A DNA stretch of 64,000 nt from Thermocaproicibacter sp036260805. Lineage in GTDB: Bacteria; Bacillota; Clostridia; Oscillospirales; Acutalibacteraceae. The stretch spans positions 32,544-96,543 of the forward strand of contig DATALZ010000015.1 of the NCBI GenBank assembly GCA_036260805.1, read 5' to 3'. Under the pieces are notes generated by a model that was not told the origin of the DNA, did not search any database, and saw nothing but the letters and a program-made list of their open reading frames with translations. Below, in pieces: positions 7,181 to 16,243 of this stretch. Numbering within the stretch: position 1 is the first letter of the stretch; each line of letters starts with the position of its first letter. The position numbers and the translations under genes are program-made.

Positions 7181-9547
7181 TTACTTCAGTTCTACAATCG
7201 TTACCCCGGATTCGCCCTCGCCGAATGTGCCAAGCCGGAAGCTCTTTACATATGGGCTTTTTTTCAGATACTGCTGGATTGCGCTGCGGAGAACTCCCGT
7301 GCCCTTACCGTGGATAATGGTAAACTGGCCGACGCCGGAAAGCATGGACGAAGACAGAAAACGGTCCACATTCATGATCGCTTCATCCGCCGTCTGGCCG
7401 CGCAGGTCGATTTCCATGGGCGCTGCCGCCTGAGTCCGGTTCACATTCTTGGTCACTGCTCGGAATGCCGCTCGCTGCGGTTTTTCCTTGACCAGCCGCA
7501 GATTGCTGATTGGTACGCGGGTCTGCACAATGCCGGCCTGCACCAGAACTTCCTGCGAATTTCCTTCCGGAAGGCGAAGCACAGTACCCTTTTTGTCGAT
7601 ATCGAAGATCAGCACCGTGTCGCCGACCTTCAGCGGACGAGGCAGGCGGTAACCGGCTTCGTCTTTTCTGCTGACCGGGTCCGCCGTATTTTCCAGAGAA
7701 CGTATGCCGGAGTTGAGCTTTGCTTTTTGTTCCGCGGTAAGTACTTTATTCTTCTGTTTTTTGATCTCATCCATTTCGTTCAGGAGAGCGTCAATCTGGG
7801 CGCGTGTGCGGTCTACCAACTGAGACGCTTTTTCCCGCGCTTTTTCCATCTCGCGGTCGGCTTCCGTCTGAACACGGTTGAGGGCGTCTTCCGCTTCCCT
7901 GCGTGCTCGTTCGGACGCTTCCCTCGCCTGACGTGCCGCATCGCGTTCCGCCTCCATCTGCTGGCGGCTGAGTTCAAGATTCTGAACCACATCCTCAAAC
8001 CGCTTGTTTTCACCGGAGACAAGCTCCTTTGCGCGTTCCACGACATCTTCCGCCATGCCGAGGCGAAGAGAAATTGCAAATGCGTTAGAGCGGCCCGGCA
8101 TGCCGATTAAGAGCCGATAAGTCGGCCGCAGGGTCGCAACGTCGAATTCGCAGCAGGCGTTTTCCACGCCCGCCGTCTGCAGCGCGTATGCCTTGAGTTC
8201 AGCGTAATGCGTGGTCGCAGCAATTTTCGCCCCTTTGCGGCGCAGAGCTTCCAGAATGGATTCCGCAAGAGCCGCACCCTCAACCGGGTCGGTTCCTGCA
8301 CCGAGTTCATCCAGAAGAATGAGGCTGTTCGCATCGGCGCGTCCCATTATTTCTATTATATTCTTCATATGTGCAGAAAAGGTCGAAAGTGACTGCTCAA
8401 TGCTCTGCTCGTCACCGATATCAGCAAGCACCTGATGAAAAGTCGAAAGTTCGCTCTCTTCTGCGGCGGGGATCATCAGGCCGCACATGGCCATTAAGGT
8501 GAGCAGGCCGATAGTTTTCAGAGAAACAGTTTTGCCGCCGGTATTCGGCCCTGTTACGACCAGCGTGTCGAACCGGGTACCGAGCTCAATGTCCGTAGGT
8601 ACTACCTTTCCCTGGTCAATCAGCGGATGGCGCGCTTTGTGAAGCAGAATTCTTCCCTTATCGTTCAGCTTCGGCTTCGTGGCCTTCATTTTGTAGGCAA
8701 GCGACGCTTTGGCGAAAATAACGTTGAGATGCACCGCAATTTCGTAACCGCGGATGATGGTATCGGCAAAACTGCCCGCCTCGGCGGAAAGCTCCGCGAG
8801 GATACGCTCCATCTCCTTTTTTTCTTCGGAAAGCAGGACTTTCACCTGATTGTTGGCTTCCACCGCGCCCATCGGCTCCACAAAAATTGTGGAACCGCTT
8901 GCCGAAGTATCGTGAACAAGACCTGGAATCTCATTTTTGCACTCTGATTTGACCGGTACGACGAACCGCCCTTCGCGGATGGTGACGATGGGTTCCTGCA
9001 GATATTTCTGGTAGGTCTGGGAACGCACCATACGGTCCAGAGCCTCGCGCGCCCGGGTGGATGCCTGACGGATCTTTCTGCGGATATTCGAAAGTGCAGG
9101 CGAAGCGTTGTCTGCCATTTCCTCTTCGGACAAAATTGCGTTTGCAATGCGGTTCTCCAGATATTGATTCGGCATGAGCATTTCGAACCGGTCGCCGAGG
9201 CTGGTTTTTACACTCTCGCTCTTATTGTGCCATTCGGAGATTCCGCGCAGGGTGCGGAGCACCACTGCGACTTTGAGCAATTCCGCCATGGTAAGCATAC
9301 CGCCTGCCTGTGCGCGCCTTAACGAATTGGTTATGTTGGCAAGCCCGCCGAACGATGGTGAACCGAAACGCGCCATGAGAACAAAAGCATCGTCGGTTTC
9401 CTGCAGAAGGCGCTCCGCGTCCTGCGGGGACGGTGCCAGTGCCAGCGCTTCCTGAGCGGCATCGTCACAGGACGTCTGCTCCGCAACCAGTTTTAATATT
9501 TTATTGAGTTCCAACGCTCTCGCGTGTTTTTGCATGTCTTCCTGCAT
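7181..9547 (-). CDS. mutS2: Endonuclease MutS2
   Basis: A 788-residue MutS2, full length for the family. After the core/lever region, the ATPase domain has Walker A VTGPNTGGKTVSLKTIGLL, Walker B SLILLDELGAGTDPVEGAALA and the TTHYAEL switch. A long charged coiled coil (about residues 515-630) follows, and the C-terminal Smr nuclease domain has the IDLRGQTADEA and HGKGTGVLRSAI motifs. MutS2 limits recombination and, in Bacillus subtilis, splits collided ribosomes. The ATG has AAAGGA upstream. Confidence 0.97.
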   Translation of the reverse strand: MQEDMQKHARALELNKILKLVAEQTSCDDAAQEALALAPSPQDAERLLQETDDAFVLMARFGSPSFGGLANITNSLRRAQAGGMLTMAELLKVAVVLRTLRGISEWHNKSESVKTSLGDRFEMLMPNQYLENRIANAILSEEEMADNASPALSNIRRKIRQASTRAREALDRMVRSQTYQKYLQEPIVTIREGRFVVPVKSECKNEIPGLVHDTSASGSTIFVEPMGAVEANNQVKVLLSEEKKEMERILAELSAEAGSFADTIIRGYEIAVHLNVIFAKASLAYKMKATKPKLNDKGRILLHKARHPLIDQGKVVPTDIELGTRFDTLVVTGPNTGGKTVSLKTIGLLTLMAMCGLMIPAAEESELSTFHQVLADIGDEQSIEQSLSTFSAHMKNIIEIMGRADANSLILLDELGAGTDPVEGAALAESILEALRRKGAKIAATTHYAELKAYALQTAGVENACCEFDVATLRPTYRLLIGMPGRSNAFAISLRLGMAEDVVERAKELVSGENKRFEDVVQNLELSRQQMEAERDAARQAREASERARREAEDALNRVQTEADREMEKAREKASQLVDRTRAQIDALLNEMDEIKKQKNKVLTAEQKAKLNSGIRSLENTADPVSRKDEAGYRLPRPLKVGDTVLIFDIDKKGTVLRLPEGNSQEVLVQAGIVQTRVPISNLRLVKEKPQRAAFRAVTKNVNRTQAAAPMEIDLRGQTADEAIMNVDRFLSSSMLSGVGQFTIIHGKGTGVLRSAIQQYLKKSPYVKSFRLGTFGEGESGVTIVELK

Positions 9548-9582
9548 ATGTTGAAATCCTTTCTCAAGGTTTACCGATTCTT

Positions 9583-10449
9583 TTATGGGGCATGAAATAG
9601 AGTCAATACAACAATTTCGGGGCGGTTGCAGATTCGCGCGCCGCTCCCAAGTCCTCTGCTGACCAGCATTTTTCTGCCAGCAGAGCTTTCGGACTCATAA
9701 ATGCCGCTGGTGTACTTCGGGAAAAATTTGCGTTCCGGGGAGAGCAGGCCGCCGTAATGCGGCAGCCGGATCATTCCGCCGTGAACATGGCCGCAAAGGG
9801 TAAGGTCTGCACCCCAGCCGGCGTAAGCGTCAAAATAAAACGGATTATGGGCCAACAATATGGAAAAGTTCGTTTGCCCGCATATTCCAAGCAAACTGCT
9901 TACCTTCTCGGGAGAAAGCTGCGGATAGTGTTTTCCGCGCCCGCTGGCCCTGTAATATTTCATGGGAATCCGGATTCCATAAAGTGCAATCCGTTTGCCG
10001 CCTTGTTCAAGGCTTGCGGAACTATTATCCAGAATCCGCACACCCTGCCTGCGCATCCCGTCGAGGAACGCCCGGCGACGAGGCCCCAGCAGCTCCTGCT
10101 CGTGATTTCCCATAACATAATAAACGGGATACCTGGAACACAGAGCTTTGGAAAGGCCGAACACCCCTTCGTAATGCTTCGTCTGCCGGTCGGCCATGTC
10201 ACCTGTCAGAAAGACCGCGTCAGGCCCTGCGGCTTCGATTTTTTCAATCAGCTTGTGATTGTTTCTGCCAAAGGAACACCCGTGCAGGTCGGAAAGTTGA
10301 ACAATCCGGTACCCGTTGAAGGCCTGTGGGATTTTCTCAGATTCAACCCTGTACTGTGAAACCTGCAGAATATGATTTTCGGGGAACACACATGATACTG
10401 CTTTTACGACTTTCCCCATAAACCTGGATTTTGATTTTCTTGTTTTCAT
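9583..10449 (-). CDS. Calcineurin-like metallophosphoesterase, YkuE/YaeI type
   Basis: A 288-residue enzyme with the full dimetal motif set: SDLHG (about residue 53), GDMAD, GNHE and GHVHGG near the C-terminus. The N-terminus is basic and mildly hydrophobic rather than a clear signal anchor. Relatives hydrolyse the pyrophosphate bond of UDP-diacylglucosamine or other phosphoesters; the substrate here is unknown. The next gene upstream (ACT-domain) is 11 bp away on the same strand. Confidence 0.88.
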   Translation of the reverse strand: MKTRKSKSRFMGKVVKAVSCVFPENHILQVSQYRVESEKIPQAFNGYRIVQLSDLHGCSFGRNNHKLIEKIEAAGPDAVFLTGDMADRQTKHYEGVFGLSKALCSRYPVYYVMGNHEQELLGPRRRAFLDGMRRQGVRILDNSSASLEQGGKRIALYGIRIPMKYYRASGRGKHYPQLSPEKVSSLLGICGQTNFSILLAHNPFYFDAYAGWGADLTLCGHVHGGMIRLPHYGGLLSPERKFFPKYTSGIYESESSAGRKMLVSRGLGSGARICNRPEIVVLTLFHAP

Positions 10450-10460
10450 GAACGTCTCCG

Positions 10461-10853
10461 CTACCGACCGAACTCCTCCTGAAAATCGCAGTCCTTTTCT
10501 TTCAGGGCATTTACTGCGTCTTCGGCCCGGTCGGCCTTGACCAGAATATAGTCGGTATTGTAGGTGGATACGGCAAAAATACTGATCTGTTTTTCCGCAA
10601 GAGTAACGGAAACTTCCGAAAGAATGCCGATGAGGGAGAAATCAAGAGGCCCAAGGATTTTAATGCAGCGCCAGCCGGACTCCAAAGCAAGACAGTCCTG
10701 CGGTGCGTCTTGCACCGGGCAGACAAGGGAAATTTCCTCATCCGTGGCGGTAAGGGAAGCAAATTCTCCGGTTAAAACAGCGTCTTTCAGATTTTTCAGC
10801 TTGCAGACGGCAAATTCACTGTTCAGCATTTTAAGTTTTAGATTCTTCTTCAC
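10461..10853 (-). CDS. ACT-domain protein (COG3603-like)
   Basis: A 130-residue small protein with a C-terminal ACT-like fold: WRCIKILGPLDFSLIGILSE then VTLAEKQISIFAVSTYNTDYILVK. Such proteins are thought to bind amino acids or act as small regulators, and some are related to the eukaryotic CASTOR arginine sensors. The start is a GTG with GGAGGGGA upstream. It is 3 bp from the GNAT gene and 11 bp from the phosphoesterase, so the three likely form one transcript. Confidence 0.75.
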   Translation of the reverse strand: MKKNLKLKMLNSEFAVCKLKNLKDAVLTGEFASLTATDEEISLVCPVQDAPQDCLALESGWRCIKILGPLDFSLIGILSEVSVTLAEKQISIFAVSTYNTDYILVKADRAEDAVNALKEKDCDFQEEFGR

Positions 10854-10856
10854 AGA

Positions 10857-11402
10857 TTATGTCCCCTCCGACTCAATTACAACCGGTTCCAGCGGTTTTT
10901 CGTAACAATTAAAAATCCCCTTGCGCGGAACCAGCATTTCTCCGGAATGGCGATATCCGGCTGACTCGTACATATGGATTGCAGACGGGTTCTGCGGAAA
11001 CGCATCCAGCCGGATGCAGCGGTAACCCTGCTGACGCAAAAAATCTTCTGAGCGGCGGAGCATCTCGGAGCCGTAGCCGTTTCCCTGCTTTGCGGCAACC
11101 ACACACAGGCGGTGAATCACCGCGACAGGCTCCGGATGGTACTGCCAGTTTACCGCCCGATACTCCGGCGGCTGCTCCGTATTCAGCACGACGGCGGCGG
11201 CAAGTTCGCCTTTGTCTTCCAAAAGATACATCTGCCCACTTTGTATATCGGCAGTCAAAATTGTTTCGTCAGGGTAAATTTCGTCCCACTGCTGAATTCC
11301 GTTTTCACACATATGTTTGACCGCTCCGAAAAAGAGAGCCAGAACCTGCGGGATGTCTTCCGGCTGAGCCAGCCGAAAAACAGAATCTTCATGTTTTTTC
11401 AT
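10857..11402 (-). CDS. GNAT family N-acetyltransferase
   Basis: A 181-residue acetyltransferase. VIHRLCVVAAKQGNGYGSEMLRR carries the acetyl-CoA binding Q-x-x-G-x-G segment, and CIRLDAFPQNPSAIHMYESAGY is the usual end of the fold. The N-terminal part (AQPEDIPQVLALF) is typical of the RimI-like superfamily. Good Shine-Dalgarno AAGGTGAT. It is the first gene of the cluster running to the phosphoesterase. The acceptor is unknown. Confidence 0.85.
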   Translation of the reverse strand: MKKHEDSVFRLAQPEDIPQVLALFFGAVKHMCENGIQQWDEIYPDETILTADIQSGQMYLLEDKGELAAAVVLNTEQPPEYRAVNWQYHPEPVAVIHRLCVVAAKQGNGYGSEMLRRSEDFLRQQGYRCIRLDAFPQNPSAIHMYESAGYRHSGEMLVPRKGIFNCYEKPLEPVVIESEGT

Positions 11403-11610
11403 AGCATATCACCTTTTATCTTATCCTAAAAGGGCGGTGGAAAAAAGTCCTTCCATAATACCCTCATACTCCGCGAAAAGTTAGCCTCTGGAGGCTAACT
11501 TTTTAAAATTCTTTATATTTTCTTTATAGGTCTTTAAAATTTTAGAATATTTTATAAGCCTCATGCTTCGCTGTAGCTTTTAGCTTTTGAATTGTGGCTA
11601 TGTTTTTTAT

Positions 11611-11780
11611 GCCCTCAAGCCGGGCAGGCTCATACTTTCGGTTTCGGCCGAAAGTATGCAAAGTCCGAGCAGGGGGAATTTCCAACTCCCGACGAGACAG
11701 GTATATCGTTAATTGCCCTAGACAATTAACGTTGGAAAACTTCCCCCTGCATCCCCGAGCCTCCCCAACAGCCTTATTTC
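11611..11780 (-). repeat. Structured intergenic repeat E4, copy 1
   Basis: Read on the minus strand: an outer G-rich stem (GCAGGGGGAA with TTCCCCCTGC, 11669-11750) encloses an inner hairpin CGTTAATTG/CAATTAACG, followed by ACTTTGC, a second perfect 11-bp hairpin CATACTTTCGG/CCGAAAGTATG and a GCCTGCCCGGCTTGAGGGC tail. The same order of parts occurs in copy 2 in the opposite orientation. The 99-codon plus-strand frame overlapping it is not protein-like. The flanking 11403-11610 stretch shows only AT-rich DNA. Confidence 0.75.
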
Positions 11781-11950
11781 GCTCAATTGGCTATATGGTC
11801 TTCATTGACGATTTTGTTATTTTTCACTGCCTACAAACTTGTTCAGGCAAAGTTCTAATTGTTATCTGCTCAGACGGCCGGTCTTTTCTTTGAGGCAGTA
11901 AAGCATAAAAGCCAATATCGCCCATGAAAACCTGAAAGACGTTCGTTCAC

Positions 11951-12120
11951 AAAAAAGCAGTCTGACGGCTCTCCGGGGGGCGCAGGGGGGGATTTTATAT
12001 AGTTAATTGCTAATGGCAATTAACTTGGGCCCGCTCTCTAAGTAAAATCAAAATCCCCCCGCGCGAACTTTGCGTCCTTTCTTTCATGACAGAAAGGACG
12101 GGCCTGCACGGCCTGAGTGC
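11951..12120 (+). repeat. Structured intergenic repeat E4, copy 2
   Basis: Same architecture as copy 1, on the plus strand: a GGCTCTCCGGGG lead-in, a G-rich outer stem (GCAGGGGGGGATTTT with AAATCCCCCCGCGC, 11980-12064), inner hairpin GTTAATTGC/GCAATTAAC, then ACTTTGC, hairpin GTCCTTTCT/AGAAAGGAC and GGCCTGCACGGCCTGAGTGC. Stem sequences differ from copy 1 but pairing is kept. It lies about 75 bp from the 3' end of recO. The interval between the copies (11781-11950) shows no gene. Confidence 0.75.
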
Positions 12121-12193
12121 AAACCAAAGACTGCCTAAGCCATAACTTGTAAGACACTTAGCCGCAGGCTTACAGCACCAATTGGCAACAATA

Positions 12194-12988
12194 TTATTGC
12201 CGTTCAACATCCGACTGCTCTGCTGGTGAAGCAGGCAAATCCACCATCTGGTGATAAAATTCAAGCGTATTGAACCTGCGCTGCAGCGTCTCCAACACAT
12301 AACGCTCCGACGCTTCCGCAAGTTCCCGTTCCGCGGCCGGAGAAACGCGGAAAGAAAACAGCTTGTCAAAATCCGCATAAATCGTATGGCGCAGCGCCGT
12401 CATAGCTCCGCGGCTGAGTGAAACCGCCGGCTCCGCATGCTCCTGCGGATGATAACAATCACTGCAGAAGATTTTTCCGCTGCGGGGCAGGAAAAGCATA
12501 AGATCCGCTTCATAACATTTGCACTCAGCACAGTAAATAAGATCCGGCATATATCCCGCCAGAGACATCATGCGCATTTCCACAATCGATTTAACACTGG
12601 CATTTGTTCTGGTGCCCTTGCATAGAAAATACATCGCGTTAAGAAGCAGGCGCAAAAAGTCGCCGGCTTCCGCATCCTGCGGGGCAAGCGATGCGGCTAA
12701 TTCACAAAAATACTGTGCAAGCGAAAGGCGCCCGATGTCCTTTCGAAGGTCAAAAAACACTTCGATGGGCTGGGCGTCGTCAATTATGTAACTGTCCCGC
12801 CCCTCAAAAATTGTGAAGCGGGAATAAGTAAACAGCCTTGCCGCGGAAACCTTGCCGCCGCCAGACCGCCGCGACTGGCGGACGAACGCGCGAAGGATTC
12901 CTTTTTCTCGCGTCAGGATGGTCACAAGGCGGTCGTTTTCACCCACGGATTTCTCCGAAACCACCAGGCCCTGGGCGTCCATCTTCAT
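12194..12988 (-). CDS. recO: DNA repair protein RecO
   Basis: A 264-residue RecO, which works with RecF/RecR to load RecA at gapped DNA. The N-terminal OB fold begins DAQGLVVSEKSVGENDRLVTILTREKG; the C-terminal part has the four-cysteine zinc site CAECKCYEADL and FCSDC. The ATG has GGAGG. The gene overlaps yqzL by 50 nt, in the order yqzL-recO seen in many Firmicutes. Confidence 0.95.
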   Translation of the reverse strand: MKMDAQGLVVSEKSVGENDRLVTILTREKGILRAFVRQSRRSGGGKVSAARLFTYSRFTIFEGRDSYIIDDAQPIEVFFDLRKDIGRLSLAQYFCELAASLAPQDAEAGDFLRLLLNAMYFLCKGTRTNASVKSIVEMRMMSLAGYMPDLIYCAECKCYEADLMLFLPRSGKIFCSDCYHPQEHAEPAVSLSRGAMTALRHTIYADFDKLFSFRVSPAAERELAEASERYVLETLQRRFNTLEFYHQMVDLPASPAEQSDVERQ

Positions 12989-13103
12989 ACCGGTCCTCCT
13001 GTGACTGTGCTTTTTCGTGATTCGCCCTGCACTGGCTGTAAACCAGATAATCCCGGATTTTGCCCGTGTGGCTGAAAAATTCCCAAGCTTTGTTCTCGTC
13101 CAA
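12939..13103 (-). CDS. yqzL: YqzL family small protein
   Basis: A 54-residue product read from the TTG at 13101-13103, which has AAAGGAG 8 nt upstream. Its N-terminus, AWEFFSHTGKIRDYLVYSQ, matches the W-x-x-F-x-x-TG-x-I-x-x-YL pattern of the YqzL proteins encoded between era and recO in Firmicutes. The C-terminal 25 residues run across the start of recO in another frame and are longer than in YqzL of Bacillus. Function unknown. Confidence 0.75.
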   Translation of the reverse strand: MDENKAWEFFSHTGKIRDYLVYSQCRANHEKAQSQEDRYEDGRPGPGGFGEIRG

Positions 13104-13242
13104 GATAACCGCTCCTTTTATGAAAGCTTTGAATTTACAAAAAAAGTATTTGTAAAACGTCCGATTCTATGAGCGGTAAATATATGAACGTTACCCATAA
13201 TATTACAAATTTTTGACTTTAAATGTGCTTACCGGCATGTCG

Positions 13243-14166
13243 TCAGCCGTCGAAATTGGAACTGTCGTAGCCGAAAGCGCGTAGCGCGGCTTCGCGGTTG
13301 CGCCAGTCTTCCTTCACTTTAACCCAAACTTTCAGGTTGATTTTGCAGCCAAAAAATTTCTCCATATCTTCGCGGGCATATGTGCCAACCTTTTTCAGCA
13401 TGGCGCCGTTTTTACCGATAATAATGCCTTTATGGGATTCCTTTTCACAATATATGGTTGCGAGGATATCCGTAATATTGCTTTTGTCATCCCTCTCCGT
13501 CATTTTTTCCACGCTGACCGCGACGCCGTGAGGGACTTCGCTGCTCAGAAGGCGCAGCAGCTTTTCGCGGATAATCTCCGAGGCGAGAACACGCTCCGGC
13601 TGATCAGTGAGAGCGTCGTCGTCGAAGAAATGCCCGCCCGGCTGAGCCAGCCTTTCAAGCTCATCCGTAAGGCTTCCGATTCCGCTGTTATTAACGGCTG
13701 AAACCGGCACGACGGCCTCAAAGTTAAAGAGTTTGGTAAATTCCGTTATCTGCGTCATTAAGACGGATTTATCCGGAAGAAGGTCAATCTTATTGATGGC
13801 GAGCACTGCGGGCAGGCCAAGCTGTTTGAATTTTTCGATCAGCTCAAGCGACGAATTGGATATCTTCTTCCCCGCTTCTTCCACAAGCAGGCATGCATCC
13901 ACACCGGAAACGGACTCCAGAACGGATTTGACCATATATTCGCCCAGACGGTTGTGCGGTTTCAGCAAACCGGGCGTATCAATAAAAACGAGCTGCGTTT
14001 CTTCTTTCGTCAGAATTCCCATGATACGGGTGCGGGTCGTCTGCGGTTTATGCGACACAATTGCGACCTTGCTGCCCAGCATGGCGTTTAAAATTGAGGA
14101 TTTTCCTACGTTCGGCCGCCCCACAATGGAGATAAAAGCGGTCTTCTGGGTGGATTCTTCACTCAC
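13243..14166 (-). CDS. era: GTPase Era
   Basis: Era is a GTPase that binds the 3' end of 16S rRNA during 30S maturation. Seen: G1 SIVGRPNVGKSSILN, G2 region PQTTRTRIMGI, G3 FIDTPGLLKPH, G4 INKIDLL and the C-terminal KH domain GIIIGKNGAMLKKVGTYAR. I chose the GTG at 14164-14166, with AAAGGA 9 nt upstream; an in-frame ATG at 14175 touches the Shine-Dalgarno. It overlaps dgkA by 8 nt, suggesting coupling. The product is 307 residues. Confidence 0.96.
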   Translation of the reverse strand: MSEESTQKTAFISIVGRPNVGKSSILNAMLGSKVAIVSHKPQTTRTRIMGILTKEETQLVFIDTPGLLKPHNRLGEYMVKSVLESVSGVDACLLVEEAGKKISNSSLELIEKFKQLGLPAVLAINKIDLLPDKSVLMTQITEFTKLFNFEAVVPVSAVNNSGIGSLTDELERLAQPGGHFFDDDALTDQPERVLASEIIREKLLRLLSSEVPHGVAVSVEKMTERDDKSNITDILATIYCEKESHKGIIIGKNGAMLKKVGTYAREDMEKFFGCKINLKVWVKVKEDWRNREAALRAFGYDSSNFDG

Positions 14167-14665
14167 GGTGTTCATTCCTTTCAATTTCTGCTTTTCTTTT
14201 TCTGGCATGGTCACGGATTCCGAGCGGCCCGACGACGATAAATATTATACTTGCCACCGTAAAGGCCGCCAATATGGCAATCATAACCGGATTTGAAGCA
14301 AAATAACCGACCATGCTTACAAACACCGCGGGTTTCCAAAAGAAACAGATGCCGATAAAAACCGAAAACACCGCTCCGACCAGAACTGCGCCGGAAGCCA
14401 TATCCTTTATGATGCGTACCACCGGGTTGAAGCTGGCCGCCACCATATCCGCGAGCTCTTCGGCAACCGTGTTGAACAGTTCGCCCATCCAGACGGCGGA
14501 AAAGGTCAGAAACAGGACGGCGTACTGCGTGCGGTTTAGATGAAAAAAGAACGAAAAAGCAAATACATACAGTGCCATGACTGTGTGTATTCGCATGTTT
14601 CGTTCATTATTGATGCAGTAAACAATTCCCCGAAACGCATATTTAAAACTTTTTAGAAAGCGCAA
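14159..14665 (-). CDS. dgkA: Diacylglycerol/undecaprenol kinase
   Basis: A 168-residue integral membrane lipid kinase. The family signature ELFNTVAEELADMV is present, with FNPVVRIIKDMASGAVLV completing the active site. In Gram-positive bacteria this enzyme mainly phosphorylates undecaprenol for wall-lipid recycling. Several hydrophobic helices follow. It has one more C-terminal helix than the minimal 120-130 residue family members (MIAILAAFTVASIIFIVV), ending in a basic tail. TTG start with GAGGAG; the gap to ybeY is 3 bp. Confidence 0.93.
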   Translation of the reverse strand: MRFLKSFKYAFRGIVYCINNERNMRIHTVMALYVFAFSFFFHLNRTQYAVLFLTFSAVWMGELFNTVAEELADMVAASFNPVVRIIKDMASGAVLVGAVFSVFIGICFFWKPAVFVSMVGYFASNPVMIAILAAFTVASIIFIVVGPLGIRDHARKRKAEIERNEHRE

Positions 14666-14668
14666 GGC

Positions 14669-15178
14669 TTACTCCTCTTCCTCATCCAGCACATAACTGC
14701 TTGTACTCGGAAGTCCAAGTTCCGTCATAACCTGCTCTTCTTTCTCACGCATATGAACCTTTTCGATGCCGCCCTTTTCGTGGTCGTACCCCAAAAGGTG
14801 CAGCATGGAATGCGCCGTTAAGTACCCAACTTCGCGTTCCAGACTGTGGCCGTAACGATCTGCCTGTTCAACCGCCTTTTCCATGGAGATTACGATGTCC
14901 CCAAGAACTTTGGCTCCTGTGGAATGGTTAATATCGTAAATGCCGTTTTCTCCCATTGGGAAAGAAAGAACGTCCGTTGGCATGTCTTTATCCCTGTACT
15001 GCAGGTTCAATTTGTGAATCTGCTCGTTGTCTACAAAAATTACACTGATCTCTGCCGGGTCCTCGAACTTTTCCATCCGGAGCACCGCATTACAGCAACG
15101 GCGCACCAGCATTCTCAGCCCGGTTGGGATTTTTACCGCTTTTTGTTTATTGTCAATAATCACTCTTACTTTTTCCAT
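14669..15178 (-). CDS. ybeY: Endoribonuclease YbeY
   Basis: YbeY is a zinc-dependent endonuclease for 16S rRNA 3' maturation and ribosome quality control. The catalytic motif HSMLHLLGYDHEKGG (H-x3-H-x5-H) is intact, and TDVLSFPM is the family block before it. I favour the ATG at 15178; a GTG three codons upstream (15187) would overlap the phoH stop codon. Placed between phoH and dgkA, as is standard. Confidence 0.95.
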   Translation of the reverse strand: MEKVRVIIDNKQKAVKIPTGLRMLVRRCCNAVLRMEKFEDPAEISVIFVDNEQIHKLNLQYRDKDMPTDVLSFPMGENGIYDINHSTGAKVLGDIVISMEKAVEQADRYGHSLEREVGYLTAHSMLHLLGYDHEKGGIEKVHMREKEEQVMTELGLPSTSSYVLDEEEE

Positions 15179-15183
15179 GACAT

Positions 15184-16143
15184 TCACCGCCCCGCTTCTT
15201 CATTTTTCTCGTATGCCTTAATAATATCCTGCACCAGCCTGTGGCGCACAACGTCTCTTTCTGTGAACCTTATCTGAGCAATATCGTCGATGCCCTTCAG
15301 AATATGAAGAACATCCTTCAGACCCGAACGCTTGCCGTCCGGCAGGTCAATCTGCGTTACATCTCCGGTAATGACCATTTTTGAACCAAAACCGAGACGC
15401 GTTAAAAACATCTTCATCTGTTCCGGGGTCGTGTTCTGCGCCTCGTCCAGAATGATAAAGCTGTCGTCCAAAGTCCGCCCGCGCATATAGGCAAGCGGCG
15501 CCACTTCTATATTTCCGCGTTCCACATATTTCTGGTAGGTCTCAGAGCCAAGCATATCAAACAGCGCGTCGTACAATGGCCTTAAATAAGGGTCTACCTT
15601 CTGCTGAAGGTCGCCCGGCAGAAAACCGAGCTTCTCGCCCGCTTCTACCGCAGGCCTAGTCAATATGATTCGGTTTACTTCCTGCGCGCGGAACGCTTTG
15701 ACCGCAAGCGCAACGGCAAGGTACGTTTTGCCTGTTCCGGCAGGTCCTACGCCGATGGTGATGGTGTGGGATTGAATTGCCGTGCAGTATTTTTTTTGCC
15801 CGAGTGTTTTTGCTTTAACAGGTTTGCCTTTCGAGGTAAGGCAGATGCAGTCGCCCGCAAGCGCTTCGATTTTTTTCTCGCTGCCTTCATTCACTAAAGA
15901 AATGCAGTAGCGCACATTCTGCTCGCTGATGGATTCCCCGCGGTTGATGAGGGAAAGGAGGCTCTTCACCGCCCGCGACGCCTTTTCCACATCTTCCGGC
16001 TCGCCGGAAATTTTCAGCTCGCTGCCGCGGCAGACAATTTCTACCTGATACGCCTGTTCAATAAGCCTGACGTTTTCGTCCAGGTTTCCGAACAGCGCGG
16101 CGGCCTGCTCCATACGGTCTATATTGATCTTTTCTTCGAACAT
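15184..16143 (-). CDS. phoH: PhoH family ATPase
   Basis: A 319-residue PhoH-like protein. The N-terminal KH-like region precedes the P-loop ATPase with TITIGVGPAGTGKTYLAVALA (Walker A), ILTRPAVEAGEKLGFLPGD and SFIILDEAQNTTPEQMKMFL (Walker B). Bacterial PhoH, next to ybeY, is thought to act in RNA metabolism. The start at 16143 follows AGGTGA; the frame extends 8 codons further. Promoter and start lie downstream of yqfD, and the gene overlaps ybeY if the GTG is used. Confidence 0.95.
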   Translation of the reverse strand: MFEEKINIDRMEQAAALFGNLDENVRLIEQAYQVEIVCRGSELKISGEPEDVEKASRAVKSLLSLINRGESISEQNVRYCISLVNEGSEKKIEALAGDCICLTSKGKPVKAKTLGQKKYCTAIQSHTITIGVGPAGTGKTYLAVALAVKAFRAQEVNRIILTRPAVEAGEKLGFLPGDLQQKVDPYLRPLYDALFDMLGSETYQKYVERGNIEVAPLAYMRGRTLDDSFIILDEAQNTTPEQMKMFLTRLGFGSKMVITGDVTQIDLPDGKRSGLKDVLHILKGIDDIAQIRFTERDVVRHRLVQDIIKAYEKNEEAGR

Positions 16144-16243
16144 TGCATCACCTGAAGCACCGGGCATAAAGGCACGGTAATTTTAGATTTATTATAGCAC
16201 AATTAAAAAATTTAGTCACCATAAAATACACAAAATTTGAGGC

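Noticed and set aside
11594..11893. 99-codon plus-strand frame in the recO-proximal gap
   Set aside because: It runs through E4 copy 1 and its product has no protein-like features; the repeat explains the sequence better.
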